64,000 nt of DNA from Symbiodinium natans (taxonomy: Eukaryota; Sar; Dinophyceae; Suessiales; Symbiodiniaceae), in contig CAJNDS010000347.1 in NCBI GenBank assembly GCA_905221605.1, positions 904,001-968,000 on the forward strand, written 5' to 3'. The notes under the pieces were generated by a model. The model was not told the DNA's origin. It did not search any database and saw only the letters and a program-made list of their open reading frames with translations. A program made the translations under genes and the position numbers. This document shows positions 20,026-32,330 of this stretch, piece by piece (positions within the stretch are counted from its first letter, which is position 1; each line of letters opens with the position of its first letter).

Positions 20026-22039
20026 CTTCGGGGCATTTGTGGGGTTTAGGTTTAGGGTTCAGGGTTTAGGGTTTAGGGTTTAGGGTATAGGGTTTAGGGT
20101 GCAGGGTGTAGGGTTTAGGGTTTCGGTACGTAAGCTGTAAACCCCAAAGATGGTTTCGTGCTCCCAAGCCCTTGGGACCACTTCGGGATAAAGGCCCGAG
20201 GCACGTACCCCAAGCCCTTAGTAAGCCCTCAACGCCAGCCAGCGAATGTCACAGACCCTCGCTTTGAGCTTGAGGGCTTGAGGGCTTCAGGGGGTTTCAG
20301 GCTTTAGGACTTTTGGAGTTTCGGTTGTGAAGCCTTGTAGCCGCTAGCAGCTGGCAGATTCGGGACTCGGGCCACTCGGGTGTTTTAAGTAAGTGCCGGG
20401 CTAGGGCTCGAATCTATGCAACACTTTGGGCGTTTCACGTCTCGGTAGCGATGGGCTCGGTCACTAACCCAAAGGATCGCAAACATGGTCAGAGAGGCAA
20501 CTCAGAAATTGGATGCGTTATGGGCAAAAGTTCGCCGGTTGAGTGAGCTCTGTGGCGAAAGTGGGACATATGGTAAAAGTGGGACACTGGCAACTTGTAA
20601 AAACCTCGTTTATATCCAGTCAAACCCAAACTTAACAAATTTAAAGAGAAAACAATTTGCAACAACAGAGCGCACAGTGTTGACATCACAAGAAAACACT
20701 GTTTGCAGACTTGTTACCCCCCACGCACCACACATTAAAAAAAAACAAACAACACAAAACCCAGACACGCAGCCGCACAGGGAAAAAGAGGAAAGGGTAC
20801 AAAAACAAAGAAAGACCGCAAGAGGAAGAGGGACAGAGAGAGCGAGCAAGCAAGAGAGAGCAAGAGAGAAAGTGAGCAAGGGCAAGCAAAAGAGCAAGAG
20901 GGATAGTGAGCACACACATTTGTTGCACATCTGTCCTTTTGCAAAGCCGGCCATGCACATCCCAGGCTGCTTCGATTTTACACGGACACAGCTCTGCTGC
21001 GTACACATTGCACACAGATGAGCTGAGACATTGCACACAGATCAGCTGAGGAGTTTTGGGGGGTTCACTTCAAGCCACTGTGCAGGGGCTGGACCACTGC
21101 ACATGCACACAGCTCACAGTACACCAGGCCGTGTCACAACACAGCTCTGGACAGTTATTGCACCCTCCCATGCTCACATACATCAGGATCACTGCAAAGT
21201 TGCCTGAAGCCTCAACACATGGCACATGCCCCAGCACACCGCTACGTGTCACAACGATTGCAAAAATCACATTGCAGGTAAAAAACCAAATGTAGTAGCG
21301 CTGCAACGTACTGCGCTCGAGGGATCGGGAATGTGATCGATGAGCCATGCCTGGCCACCATAACCATGAATAGCAGGCACACAGGTTGGGAGCTTGCAGA
21401 TTTCAGTATTTCTGAACCTTAAACTGGAACCCCCATCAGCCCTGTGACCTCAGCTAATAAAAGCCTTGCGATTTCACCCTAATTTGTATGGCCAGGACAC
21501 TGATAATCTGGCCATTCATGTCCTCTGACGCGAACGTATGATAATAGCGAAAGTTATATCCTTAGTACATCCATCAGGAGCACCCTGCCTTTGCACTTTG
21601 CAGTTTTCAAGGCAACTGCTGCTGCTGATTCAGGCACTTTCGCGGAGGCTGCAGGCCACCATCTCCAAGCAGCCCTGGGCTCTTGGTTCAATTCCCAGAC
21701 CCTAGAAAGAAATAAACCAACACCTGGAACTTGTACCCTAGATCTGCTTCTCTAAGAGTTACAAGACCCTATATAAGCCCTAAACCCTAAACCTTGACTC
21801 TTTACCCCCCCCCCCCCCCCACCGTAAGCCCTGAGAGCCCAGTCTTCCAAGGTTCATGAAGCTTTGGCTTCACTGGGAATAAGGGCTCCCCATCCTCTGC
21901 TGATAGCACACCAAGGAGGCCATAGGCATGCATCGCAGCATCCTTGACTGCACTGGCCCATGGCATGAGCAGTACGACAACTTGCTGGGGTAAACAGTTT
22001 AGGGTTTAGGGTTTAGGGATCCTGCAGCTCACCCACAAG
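20026..22039. other. gene-poor stretch at the edge of the telomere-repeat-rich zone
   Basis: I see no exon I would defend. 20485-21020 has an open plus frame, but its second half is AGAGAGCAAGAGAG-type low complexity. 20990-21045 contains two copies of CATTGCACACAGAT(G/C)AGCTGAG. TTTAGGG tracts, dense up to 20120, nearly stop here. A (C)15 run lies at 21807. If the TPR gene has a 5' leader exon it should be in 20026-20480. Confidence 0.5.
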
Positions 22040-25000
22040 AGCTATCTGTTCATGGCAAGTGGCACAGCATTCACGTATCTTTGTGACATCTTCATCCCTC
22101 AGATAACGCTTCGCCTGCTCGACTGCATTGAGCAGCTCGCTGAGGTAGAACCTGGGATGCAAGTTGGTGGGCTTGAACTTCAAGTTGGGCTTGTCCTAAA
22201 TTTAGGAACAGTAGCATATTCAGATGGTGGCTATTGACACATACGGTGCACCCAGGCAGCATGCACTGTCCCAAACACTTCATCGTAGCATCAGCAGGGT
22301 CATCTTTGAGCAGGAGAACCACAGTCTCAGAAAGCCAGGCCGTCATCACCCGGGCCTTTGATATTCAGGCCATGTCTTTCATTAAGTGTTGGGCTTTCAT
22401 GTAGCAAGCTACCCGGCCATGAACTCACACAGACTTCAAAGACTCAAGCCCAGGCTCATGGTAGGCTTTGACACTCAGTTCACGTTCTCCATCTTTCCCA
22501 CGAAGCAGTTTGGCTGTAAACTTGGGCTGGGAATGCCTTTGGCAGCTGGGTTGCAGCTAGCTCGCATTAGCTCAGACAGATCGGAGTATTGGCCCAGTTT
22601 CATCCAACCTCCCTTAACTTGCAGCAAAATTTTAGTGCAGCTTAAGTGACACAATGTTGCGCTCACGGCAAAAGGCTGTGAATTCAGCGTAGGCCGCATT
22701 CAGCTGCTCGGACACAGAGCCATCGCCCCAGACACCCTCAAGGAACACACAAATCATAGATTTGGGGTTGGTATGCAGGTTCGAGGCATTTAGGGTTTGG
22801 GGCTAGTTATTATTTGGGTTTAGGGCTTTTCTATGCAGCACACTGACTTGGAGGGCCTGCTTCATCAAGATCTCAAGGCATCCTGCCCCAGCCCATATCA
22901 GCATTCCCAGGTTCAACGTGTGTAGGGAACACCACCTGACCATCGCCGGGTGAAAGCCACGGATGTTCAGAACATAGCCTGAAGAGTTTGTTGCTGGCAG
23001 TGAATTTCAAGTCTCTCCATAGACAAACCCCCCCCCCATGTGTCAAGTACTAGTGCTGCCATAGCTGCTGCGCTGACCATCGGCTCCTGGGGCACATATA
23101 CTCACGAAACTCTCCATGTCGCGCCGCGGGATCTGGTCAAACTGTTCCAGCGTGTAGCCTTCGAAGAAGTTCTTCTTTGTGCAGGTGCAATGATGGCACA
23201 TTGCAGAAGCTGCCCAGTAGGCCTTCAAGGACATCCACTCCTGAAGGGTCTTGCGATAATTGCTCTACAGCCTGAAAACAACAAACTCTACACTGAACCC
23301 GAAGCCTTGAATCCCTTGCCATAGCCATAGCCCTCAAGCATACTCTTTATAGCAGCAGCAGCAGCAGCAGCAGCAGCAGTTGCAGCCCACCATCAAAGCC
23401 CCCTGATTCCCCACAGTCCTTGAAAAACTTCCAATCGCCTCTCAGCTCAACGACAGCACCAGCTATCCGGGTTCCATGGAAGGTAGTCCCCAAATCAGTC
23501 GCACACGTTGTTGGGCGGGTGATGTCCACATGGTCACAACGGCCCTCAATGAGGATGGGCTGCTCTGGATGGCACCCCTCGAAGAGGAGATTCAGTGACG
23601 CCACAACCTTGGACCAGGGACAGGGCTTGAAACGTATATAGGAGTGGTTTAAAAAACAGTTCAGCCCAGAAGCTGGCTTCATGAAGGCCTGGATTGTTGG
23701 GAAGCCACATGAGTATGCCTGGGGCATGGGTTTATGGCTAATTCAGGTTGCGCTGCAGTTTTCAGGCCTTGGGGCATTCAGGACTCACAGGAGGCCCTGA
23801 ACCCGAAACCCTAATCCCACTTTTTAGGGTCCAGGCCTTAGGGTTTGGGGTCCGAGGGCTTGGAGTGAATAGGGCCACTAGGGATTTATGGTTTCGGGCT
23901 GAGGGTTTAGGGATAAAGGTCTAGGGTTAGGCTTTACTAGGGTCTGGGGCTTTAGGGCTTAGGGTTTAGATTATTTGTCGGATAATTTTAGGGCTTACAG
24001 TGAGATTGCTTTGAGGGTTTATCAGGGTTTGGGTCACGCCGCCTCTTGGTAGATGAATAAAGGCCAATGCGTTGTCATACTGTTTTTCCACTCATCGACT
24101 GTGCATCCCAGCATGATGGTGCTAAGTTTGTCACCATTCCGGTTGAAGCGAGTGTCATCTCCATAGAGAAATAGCGGCAGGTGCTGCGGGGTTGCCGGGT
24201 GCTGGGCACCCCACACAAAGTGATCCTTTGCATGCTGCCAGAAGCTTCGGATCTCGTCCGGGTCGATGCACAAGTGGTTGTACTTGCAAAGGTGCGCTAC
24301 CAGAATGTGAGGCAGCACGAGTGGTAATTTCCTCGAGCATGATAGCACATCTCCAGGCTACCCAGTTTGGGGGTTTGGGGCTAAGGGGAGCACACACAAG
24401 CGCACAGACCTTTCAATCACCTCATCCGTGACCAAACTCTTGCGCATGGGTACAATGACCCATTCTAGCGGCACCTGGGATGTGACCACTGCAAAATTCT
24501 TTCAGGGCCTCATGACATGACAGATACCAAGACAGTGCTTCGAAGTTGCAAGATCCATCCTTTTCCCCAGAGTCACCATACAGTCGCGCTCGATGTTCTG
24601 CTTGTGTTTCCCCTGACACCCAGCACGACGAAGCTTCTCAGCGACAGGGCGCAGGGATTGTCCAGATTCAGCCATCTCCTGCACACATATGGACATAGGC
24701 GACTTCACTCAACAGACTAGACTCTGAAAAATCAATCAGCTGTCCTGGTGGGTTTCTTCAAGCATGGCTCTGGCAGCAGTGAAACTGAGGTCCTGACCCA
24801 GGGTGACATGGACGGGTCTACTGCTGAAGGCAAGGGCACGGGCATGATTGTTGCAAGTTTCACATTCCCTGCAGTCCCCTTTGCCCACACACTGCAAAAT
24901 ATGTCGCCCAATCGGCCCCAGCGGATCATCTGCATGTGGATCTTCTGCGCCAGAAGCAGGGCTCAGAATCATTGCATGTATTGGGAGGGTGGTTTTATAC

Positions 25001-25211
25001 ATGTGCATCCCAGCACTGCTCAATCATGAGTGGCCCGGTCTTTTCGAAAGATGTGCACCAGGATCCACCCGGAGTACAGGGTAGCTAGACTCATCAGAAA
25101 TCGCTCAAAGGCTTGAAGCACCTGATAACACAGGTCGGTAGCGATGGCCCACTGTAGGCCGTCAAAATGTACACTAGAGCCTGGTACCGATTCGTGGAAA
25201 AGTGCACTCAT
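22040..25211 (-). CDS. multi-copy dinoflagellate 'YGDD/RGDW' family protein (possibly broken)
   Basis: ATG 25211 opens MSALFHESVPGSSVHF; then VLQAFERFLMSLATLYSGWI (about 25110-25050). Later minus segments, in order: RECETCNNHARALAF and SLLPEPC region (24930-24750), SGQSLRPVAEKLRRAG (24700-24640), FWQHAKDHFVWGAQHPA and LPLFLYGDDTRFNRNGDKLS with THWPLFIYQ (24260-24045), WSKVVASLNLLFEGCHP and GAVVELRGDWKFFKD (23640-23415), CHHCTCTKKNFFEGYTLEQF (23200-23120), and a helical tail (22650-22095). From memory, this order (GDD segment, then RGDW, then a C-x-x-C) is shared by many repetitive dinoflagellate proteins of unknown function. The segments are in different frames, separated by introns or damage; a (CAG)n run at 23349-23380 lies at one junction. 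It may be a domesticated or decaying mobile-element gene. The start is 246 bases after the previous gene's stop. Confidence 0.5.
23349..23380. repeat. (CAG)n trinucleotide run
   Basis: Ten AGC/CAG units at the downstream border of the segment containing GAVVELRGDWKFF. Read in frame it would code poly-leucine, so it is probably intronic. Confidence 0.85.
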
Positions 25212-25456
25212 CTAGATCACTACAGAGAGGCAGCTAAGTGTTGCTTCAAAATCACAGCCTCTCTAGCTAGATATCCTTGGTATTGCCAGCATCACCCAGC
25301 TTGGACTGATAGTTAGCGCAAGTTTAAGTATATTGTACCTAGCTACAGGAAAGAAAGCCAGAAAGCTGTCTGCAGCTGGCAAAACCACCCCAGGTCAAAA
25401 CGTGCTTGAATCTCCCAAGCTCCAGCTTTCTATCCCTCGGAGGCACTGCGTGGCCA

Positions 25457-28400
25457 TCACTTCTTCTTCCCAGCAGCTTTGGATTTGGCTTTGCCTTTGG
25501 CTTTCGCCTTCGGCTGGACCTTGGTTTGCAGACTTCATGCACATCTAGTCTTGGTTCGTGGGGCTTGAGCCTAGACCCTAAACCCTCAACCCTAAACCCT
25601 TTTTTGCTTCAGGGCTCGCAGGGTCTTTGGCCTGTGAGAAACGCTAAAGCCTAAACCCTATACCCTAAACCCAAAACCCTCGACCCTGAACCCTGAACCC
25701 TGAACCCTAAACCGTGGGTGTGAGCACCTCCAGTTCAAGGCTTGGTGAGGTTTGGGCTTGTGAGGCTGATGATTCGGGCTTTGCAGAGCTTCTAACATAG
25801 CTATAGTGTTCCAGATTCCATGCATCCTGGGTACGATCTTCTTGATTCCACCCACACTGTGTGCACAGTCTGTCACCGACTGCCCAAGCTCATCCAGCAT
25901 CTCCTGCACATGCTCCCCATTCCCTTGCTCCAGTGCATCATTCAGGGACTGCTTTCCCTGCTCCATTTTCCCAAGGTGGAGATCAAGATCACCAATGTAG
26001 CCGTTGCGGACAGGCTGCGACCTGGCTGCATGATCATAAAATACATACTAATGCAAGGTTGTGATCAAGACTGGGCGCACATGGCTTGCAATAGTCAGGC
26101 ACACAACGCTGACAAGGGACATCTCCTTATTCGTCTTGGCTCTCAGCTCCTCCTGCAATACCCTCACCTCTTCCATCTTTTCGTCCACTTGAACAAGTTT
26201 GCGGTTGGCCTTTCCCGCGAGGGCAGAGGATATCTTCTTTGTCTGTAGCCCTTGATCACCCCCCTCAGTCTCCGTCTCATTGCCAGCAGCAAGTGCATCT
26301 GCTGGGGCAGGGGTGGGCAAGGCAATCGACAGCGGCACATCGGTAGAGCTCGAGCTTGCAGATCCGATGCCTGGCACGAGCTGCCTCATCATGTTAGGCC
26401 TCAGCCATTTGTGTTTGCTGGGGATTGAGCTGGGGCATTCAGGGCTTCTGGTTTCGGGTTCAGGGTTTAGGGTTTTTGGGTTTAGGGTAGTTATAAGTAG
26501 GGCTGAAACATGAGGTTTTAGGTTTAAGGGTTTTTGGGCAGTTTGAGGCCTTGTGGGCACTTCTGATAGGGTTCACAAATCAGGCTGTCTGTTAGGGTAG
26601 GGTTGAGGGGGAAAATTTGGTTTAGAGAGCTTCGGGCCTTCAGCCCCCTAGGGGCCTCGAGGAATCCTGAAGCCCTCAAGCTTGAAGCCTCAAACCTCAC
26701 ACCCTGGCCCAAAACCATAAACCCTCACATGGTGCATTTAGGGGTGTGCCCAAATTGCATGCAAGTGGCAACAAAAAAGCCGAGCCCTATCTGCCGCACG
26801 AACCCTAACAGACCACAGACAAACCACAAACTCAGGGTTTTATTTGGATTTGGAGGGCTTAAGCTGGAGGGTATTGGAGGGTATAGAAAGCCCAGGCACA
26901 GGATTGCCCTCGTGTCGGCTCCGTCCATCTCCATGTCTGCATCGAGCCCTGTCGTCAATGAGTTTTCATCGGACGTGGTGAGCTCTGTAGACTCCCACAC
27001 GCGGAACAGCTCTTGGTCCTTGCAAACAGACATAGGGGCTCTAGCACTCAAGGTAACTCAGCATGTAAGACAGTGGTAAAATGTAAGACCAAGTCGCAGG
27101 GTCATCATGCAGCTCTGGATGTTTCATCCAGTGTGGAGGATGATGCTCTGGGTCTGCCAGCTGCAAGTTCTTCTTGAGGGTTCTTATCTTGTCGGCATTT
27201 GTTTTGCCGTCTCTCTTGACCAAGTCCTTGTACTTCATGTACACCTCTCGACCTGTCATCCTGACTGAGGATTTTTGTTCCGCACGCATGACCAGTTTGC
27301 TTGTCAGCCAATCTCCACCACAATTCAAGTATTCGGCAAAGAGGGACTCGAGGGCCTTGGAACCTGAGCACACAAGAATGGGGGTTCGAAGGGGCTTAGG
27401 GTTCCTTTAGGGTCGGTAAGCCAATTTGTGCTTCGATTCAGAACCATGGAAAGCCGTGAACATTGAGGGACCCCAGCGTTTAGGACCAACTTCGGGCTCA
27501 GGGTTCCTGAAAGGGGCCAGTTCAAAGCCTTTAAAGCCAACTCAAGGTTCGGATTTACAGTTGTCAGCCCAGGCACCACGCTTGGCATTCTTGGCGGCTC
27601 GGGTAACTTCTGGCGGGCACTGCCTGCCTCGGGTGCTGCTGGTACAAGATTGCAACTCTGAAGCACCTATTTGCATTTAGAATTTGAAGGTCATGGCACT
27701 TTTCAGCGACCGTCCAAAGCGGACGTAAATATTGTGCGCGAGTCTGGCATCACGCTGCGCTTCTGTTTCGTCCTCCTTCAGTGCCAGAGACTCGCTCTGC
27801 AGCTGGAACGAGTTGGGTCGTTTGAGTGCCAGGCTCACAGCAGACCCATGCTTGTGCTGCACCTCCTGATCCACCTGCATTGGCACTGCGCATGCTCCAC
27901 CCGCATTGTTCTGGCTGTCTGCCTGCTTTGTTGCCGGATCTGTCATCACCTCCCCAGTTTTCTGGACCTCACTTGTTGGTGGCTTCGTGCTTAGATCTGT
28001 CTGGGGCATGTTCTGCTCAGCTGTGGCCCGGTTCTGGACCTCGCTTGGCGGCACCTTGGCAGGATCTGTGTGGAGCTCACTTGTGGCCCCGTTCTGGACC
28101 TGGGTTGGTGGCACCTTGGCGGGATCTGTGTGGAGCTCACCTGTGGCCCGGTTCTGCTCGGTTGGCAGCACCTTGGCGGGATCTGTGTGGAGCTCACTTG
28201 TGGCCCCGTTCTGGACCTCGCTTGGTGGCGCCTTGGCGGGATCTGTGTGGAGCTCACCTGTGGCCCCGTTCTGGACCTCGGTTGGTGGCATGTGGAGCTC
28301 ACTTGTGGCCCCGTTCTGAACCTTGGTTGGTGGCATCTTGGCAGGATCTGTGTGGAGCTCACTTGTGGCCCCATTCTGAACCTCGGTTGGTGGCACCTTG

Positions 28401-29006
28401 CAGATCTGTGGGAGCTCACCTGTGGCCTCGTTCTGGACCTCAGTTGGTGGCACCTTGGCAGGATCTGTGGCCCCGTTCTGGACTGGTGGCACCGTGGCAG
28501 GATCTGTGTGGAGTTCACCTGTGACCCCGTTCTGGACCTGGGTTGGTGGCACCTTGGCAGGATCTGTGTGGAGCTCACTTGTGGCCCCGTTCTGGACCTC
28601 GGTTGGCGGCTTGGCAGGATCTGGGTGGAGCTCACTTGTGGCCCCGTTCTGGACCTGGGTTGGTGGCACCTTGGCGGGATCTGTGCAGAGCTCACCTGTG
28701 GCCCCGTTCTTGACCTCGGTTGGCACCTTGGTGGGATCTGTGTGGAGAGTTGCGCCCCCCCCTGTGTTCTGGACCTCGGTCGGTGGCACCTTCATGGAAT
28801 CTGTGTGGAGCACGGTTGCGGCCCCCTCATTGTTCCGGAATTGGGCTGCCAGCTCACGGGTGGGAAGTGTGGCGCACACAGTGTTTTCCTTCTGCTCGGC
28901 ACTAGCCAAGGCCTCAGCTGGGCCAAGCACCTGGCCACTGGGCAGATTATTGGGTGAATCTATATATATATATATGTATAAGTGAAGTGTATATATATAT
29001 ATATTA

Positions 29007-29047
<41 letters not shown>

Positions 29048-29137
29048 TATATGTATATATACGTATACATGTATATACGTATATATGTATATATATATAT
29101 GTATATATGCGTATAAATAAATAAATAAATAAATAAA

Positions 29138-29175
<38 letters not shown>

Positions 29176-32100
29176 CCCGGTTCTCACAATTCCCCAGCCC
29201 CCCCTCCCCCCCGCCCCTCCCCCTCCACATGGTATGGTCCCCCAACCCCCAACCCCCTAAACCCCCCTTAGCCCCAAACCCTAGAACCCTATTTCTTTTC
29301 TTTTTTAAATCGAGTATAATGGGGCAGTCAACAGCTCTTGGCAGAAATGGGTTCTGGGGTTGCACCAGGGATCTGTGAACAGTTTGCAGGTTTGCAGCAG
29401 CACAGCCAGCTCCCACACATACACCCCGGCCTGCTTCCAAGTGTCAGACACTCCATCCTCAAGCTCTTGCATGAGCTGGTCGAGGTCAGAATCGATCTGC
29501 TGGTTCAGGGTCACATCCATGTCTCCAGGCTCATCACTTGAGCCACTTAACTCCCTTACCACACGTGGCCCTACAATCTTCCACATGCTCAGAATGAGCT
29601 TCGCAGCATCCTCCACAGCACAGCGGGCTCCGGCATCGAGCGTGTACAGATGTGCATCTAGATCAGCTGACTTGTCAGCCCGCCATTTCTCAGTTGCAGC
29701 AGCCTTCTTGTGCAACACTTCTTCATTCATCTGACCATTGTTACACATCGCATGGAGCTTGTCGATCCTTACATATTCGACACAGCACATGCAACTTAAG
29801 CTTGCAGACCTGCAGCAACACAGCAGAAGCACATCGACTGACATCGGCTTCGAGTTTAAACAAGTCTAGATTCATGTTGCTCGCCTGGGCCTCAACAGAT
29901 GCTTTGAGAGCTGCTGTCCGAGTTTGCAAGTCAAGAAGGGCATCCACCTTGGACCACGCCTTATTCACAGCTTCAAGACCTGGCTTCAAAAGGTAGCTCA
30001 GCTCGTACGGATTGAAGTCTGACTCATGAGCGCGGCGAGCCAGATCACCATCCACACACTTGTGGCCATGCCGACCCCAAATTGTTTCAAGCCATTCAAG
30101 CATGAACTGGCCACCTTCAACATGAGGCAGAAGATCCTTGAGATCTAGAGCATAGCATGCTTCACTGCATGGCAAGCCGAAGTAACCCTCTGAAATGATC
30201 CTTTCAAGGTGATAGTCTGGCGAGGCTTCACAAGCCTCCAGCTGCGCGGCCACGACAGACAGGTCTTGGCTCTCACCCAGCTGCAATGTAGTCAGAGTGT
30301 CAGGCCTTCTCAAAGTAGATGACCCCACTCCTTTCTTATGCTTGCACCCCCCTCCCCTCCTCCACCCTCCCTTCTTCCTAGGACAGTACCGTAGGGAGGG
30401 TTTAGGGTTTAGGGTTTAGGGTTTAGGGTTTAGGGTTTAGGGTTTAGGGTTTAGGGTTTAGGGTTTAGGGTTTAGGGTTTAGGGTTTAGGGTTTAAGGTT
30501 TAGGGTTTAGGGTTTAGGGTTTAGAGTTTCGGGTTAGGGTTAGGGGTTAGGGCTTGGTAGTGTTTTGGGTTGAGAGTGGGGTTGATTGTAGGGGAGCCAT
30601 AGACCATGAAAGGGGGGCAGGGCCGAGAAAACACAGCACACAACCATATAGGATACTGGTTGCTGGGCCGTGGCTGAGGAGTTCAAGCTTCAAGCATGAT
30701 TTTCGTAGCCAAGGGTCCTGATGAGCTCTGCGCGCTTGGATGCGGCTCACAAGCCCCCTCCTGCAAGAACCCCTATTGCTAAACCCTCAACCCGAAAGAG
30801 AAGCCAGAACTGCACTACGCCAAACACAAAGACAACAGTGCCTCGAAAGTCAGTGTCTTCATAACCGGGGTGCCACCAAACTTAGGTCTCTTCAACTCCG
30901 GGGATCGAATCGGTGTACTTTTCGGAGTGGCCATTGGGTTCGGAGTTGAACTTGGGCGCCTTCCTTCCCCTGGTGTCTCCATCACCACATCCTTCTCCAA
31001 CTTTGCAGGGGTTGCTGGTTGGAGGGTTGCCCTGGCCGGGGGTGGTTTCACTGGGGATTTGGGGTGGCTTGGGGTCTGCGCGGCTCTGGCATGTCCAGCC
31101 TGTCCGGTTGCAGGCATACGGCCATCCACTGACAACCCCACCTTCATCACTGCTTTTGGCACTGGCTCAACTGGCTTGGCTTGGTCTTTGCCACTTGGAC
31201 ACACGGCAGCACTTGGTTCAACCTTGACATTGTTCAACTTCGGAGAAGGGCAGGGGGCGGCGTTTCCACTTTGGGATGCTTCAAGAGAAACACACAACCC
31301 CATCATGAATGCAAATAAGACACACTTGCTAGCCGTCTTCGGAGGTGGAGGCTTCTTTGCAGCTGGGGTCCGGGATAAAGCTTGTTGTGCAGTTGTTTTG
31401 GAGCTGATACGAAGTTGTGGCTTTGACAGACCTGTGCCACCAGTATCTCCTGCCAGCAGAGGGTTTGGGGGCTTTTTGGGTCGGGAGAGGCCCCCGCCGG
31501 CGGGGTGTTTGGGGCGCGCAGCGGGTTGGGGACCCCACCCACACCCAGAGTTTGAACACCCCCCCACCCCCCCCCCCCCCCCCCCCCCCACCCCCCCACC
31601 CCCCCCACCCCCCCCCCCCCCCCCCACACCCCCCCACCCCCCCAACCCCCCCCACCCCCCCCACCCCACCCCCCACCCCCACCCCCACCCCCCCACCCCC
31701 CCCCACCCCCCCCCCCCCACCCCCCCACCCCCCCACCCCCCCACCCCCCCACCCCCTCACCACCCCCCACCCCCACCCCCCACCCCCCACCCCGCCCACC
31801 CCCCCACCCCCCCCCCCCCACCCCCCCACCCCCCACACCCCCCCACCCTCCCACCCACCCCCCCACCCCCCCCCACCCCCCACCCCCACCCCACCCCACC
31901 CCCCCCCCCCACCCCCCCCCCCCCCCCCCACCCCCCCCCACCCCCCCCCACCCCCCCCACCCCCACCCCCCCCCCCCACCCACAACCCCCCACCCAGCCC
32001 CCCCCCCACCCCCCCACCCCCGCCCCCCCCCCCCCCCCAACCCCCCCCCCCCAACCTTCATTGGAGGATTTGCAGTTCAGATAGGGTTGGGGCGGGGTTA

Positions 32101-32200
32101 GGGTCGAGAGTTCAGTCTTCCAACCACCCCATGTGCCTCCAGCCCGCTTCATTGCCTGAGCAATCTCATCTTCTATATTGAGCGGTTTGCCTTGGCACAT
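25457..32200 (-). CDS. large multi-copy-type dinoflagellate gene with internal 20-aa repeat and Lys/Ala tail
   Basis: Start ATG 32200 ([20 protein letters not shown], exon to about 32065). Then, across a 490-bp C tract, come a Pro/Lys-rich exon (about 31540-30870: [40 protein letters not shown]); an alpha-helical exon (30328-29850: [32 protein letters not shown]-like, [20 protein letters not shown]); a second helical exon (29800-29400: [39 protein letters not shown]); the repeat exon (28860-27680) ending [20 protein letters not shown]; a basic domain (27373-27060: [48 protein letters not shown]); a coiled coil (26420-26070: [20 protein letters not shown]); [20 protein letters not shown] (25960-25790); and a tail [17 protein letters not shown] with TGA at 25459-25457. 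From memory, the 'ESLF..Y..CGG.W' and 'DARLAHN.Y.RF' motifs are common in repetitive dinoflagellate proteins. Function unknown. Confidence 0.6.
27990..28800 (-). repeat. coding minisatellite, about 60 bp x 14-15 (20-aa repeat)
   Basis: Read on minus, the unit is (T/S)EVQNGAT(S/G)[11 protein letters not shown], 19-21 residues. It continues in frame through about 15 copies. Copies lose 3-residue multiples (for example ...[10 protein letters not shown]), and one unit ([11 protein letters not shown]) is locally out of frame and then corrected. The repeats would be a flexible Pro/Thr/Asp-rich linker. Confidence 0.85.
28962..29173. repeat. long (TA)n with TATG/TAAA interruptions
   Basis: About 210 bp of TATATA with GTATAC and (AAAT)6 interruptions, in an intron of the large gene. 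It is strongly melting and cruciform-prone. Confidence 0.95.
30398..30560. repeat. TTTAGGG telomere-like tract in the gene island
   Basis: About 21 units between the helical and Pro-rich exons. It is the only long perfect telomere-like tract between 21 and 45 kb. Confidence 0.9.
31557..32053. repeat. about 490-bp C-rich tract (CCCCCCA)n
   Basis: Almost pure C with an A every 4-9 bases and rare T/G. It sits between the first exon (32200-32065) and the Pro-rich exon on minus, so the transcript would carry nearly 500 nt of G runs. Long Gly or Pro open frames across it are composition artefacts. Confidence 0.95.
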
Positions 32201-32330
32201 AGACAAAAACTAGTCGCAGAAAGCAGGAACATTGCACTGATCATCATGATCATTGCACTATCATTCGCAACTGAGGCACCACTGTCAGACATGGCTCCAC
32301 TGCACCAGCAAGGCGCGGCCGGCTCCCAAA

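Noticed and set aside
20485-21021. 178-residue plus-strand ORF
   Set aside because: The second half is an AG-rich low-complexity run. There is no domain, and the strand disagrees with all neighbours.
21670-21715. B-box-like GGTTCAATTCC suggesting a tRNA or tRNA-derived SINE
   Set aside because: No pairing acceptor stem and no convincing A box upstream; a single 11-bp match is weak.
30815-32206. Long Gly-rich, Trp/Gly-rich and Pro-rich open frames across the C tract
   Set aside because: They exist in several frames on both strands only because the tract lacks stop codons. Only the outer Pro/Lys-rich and MCQGKPL segments look coding.
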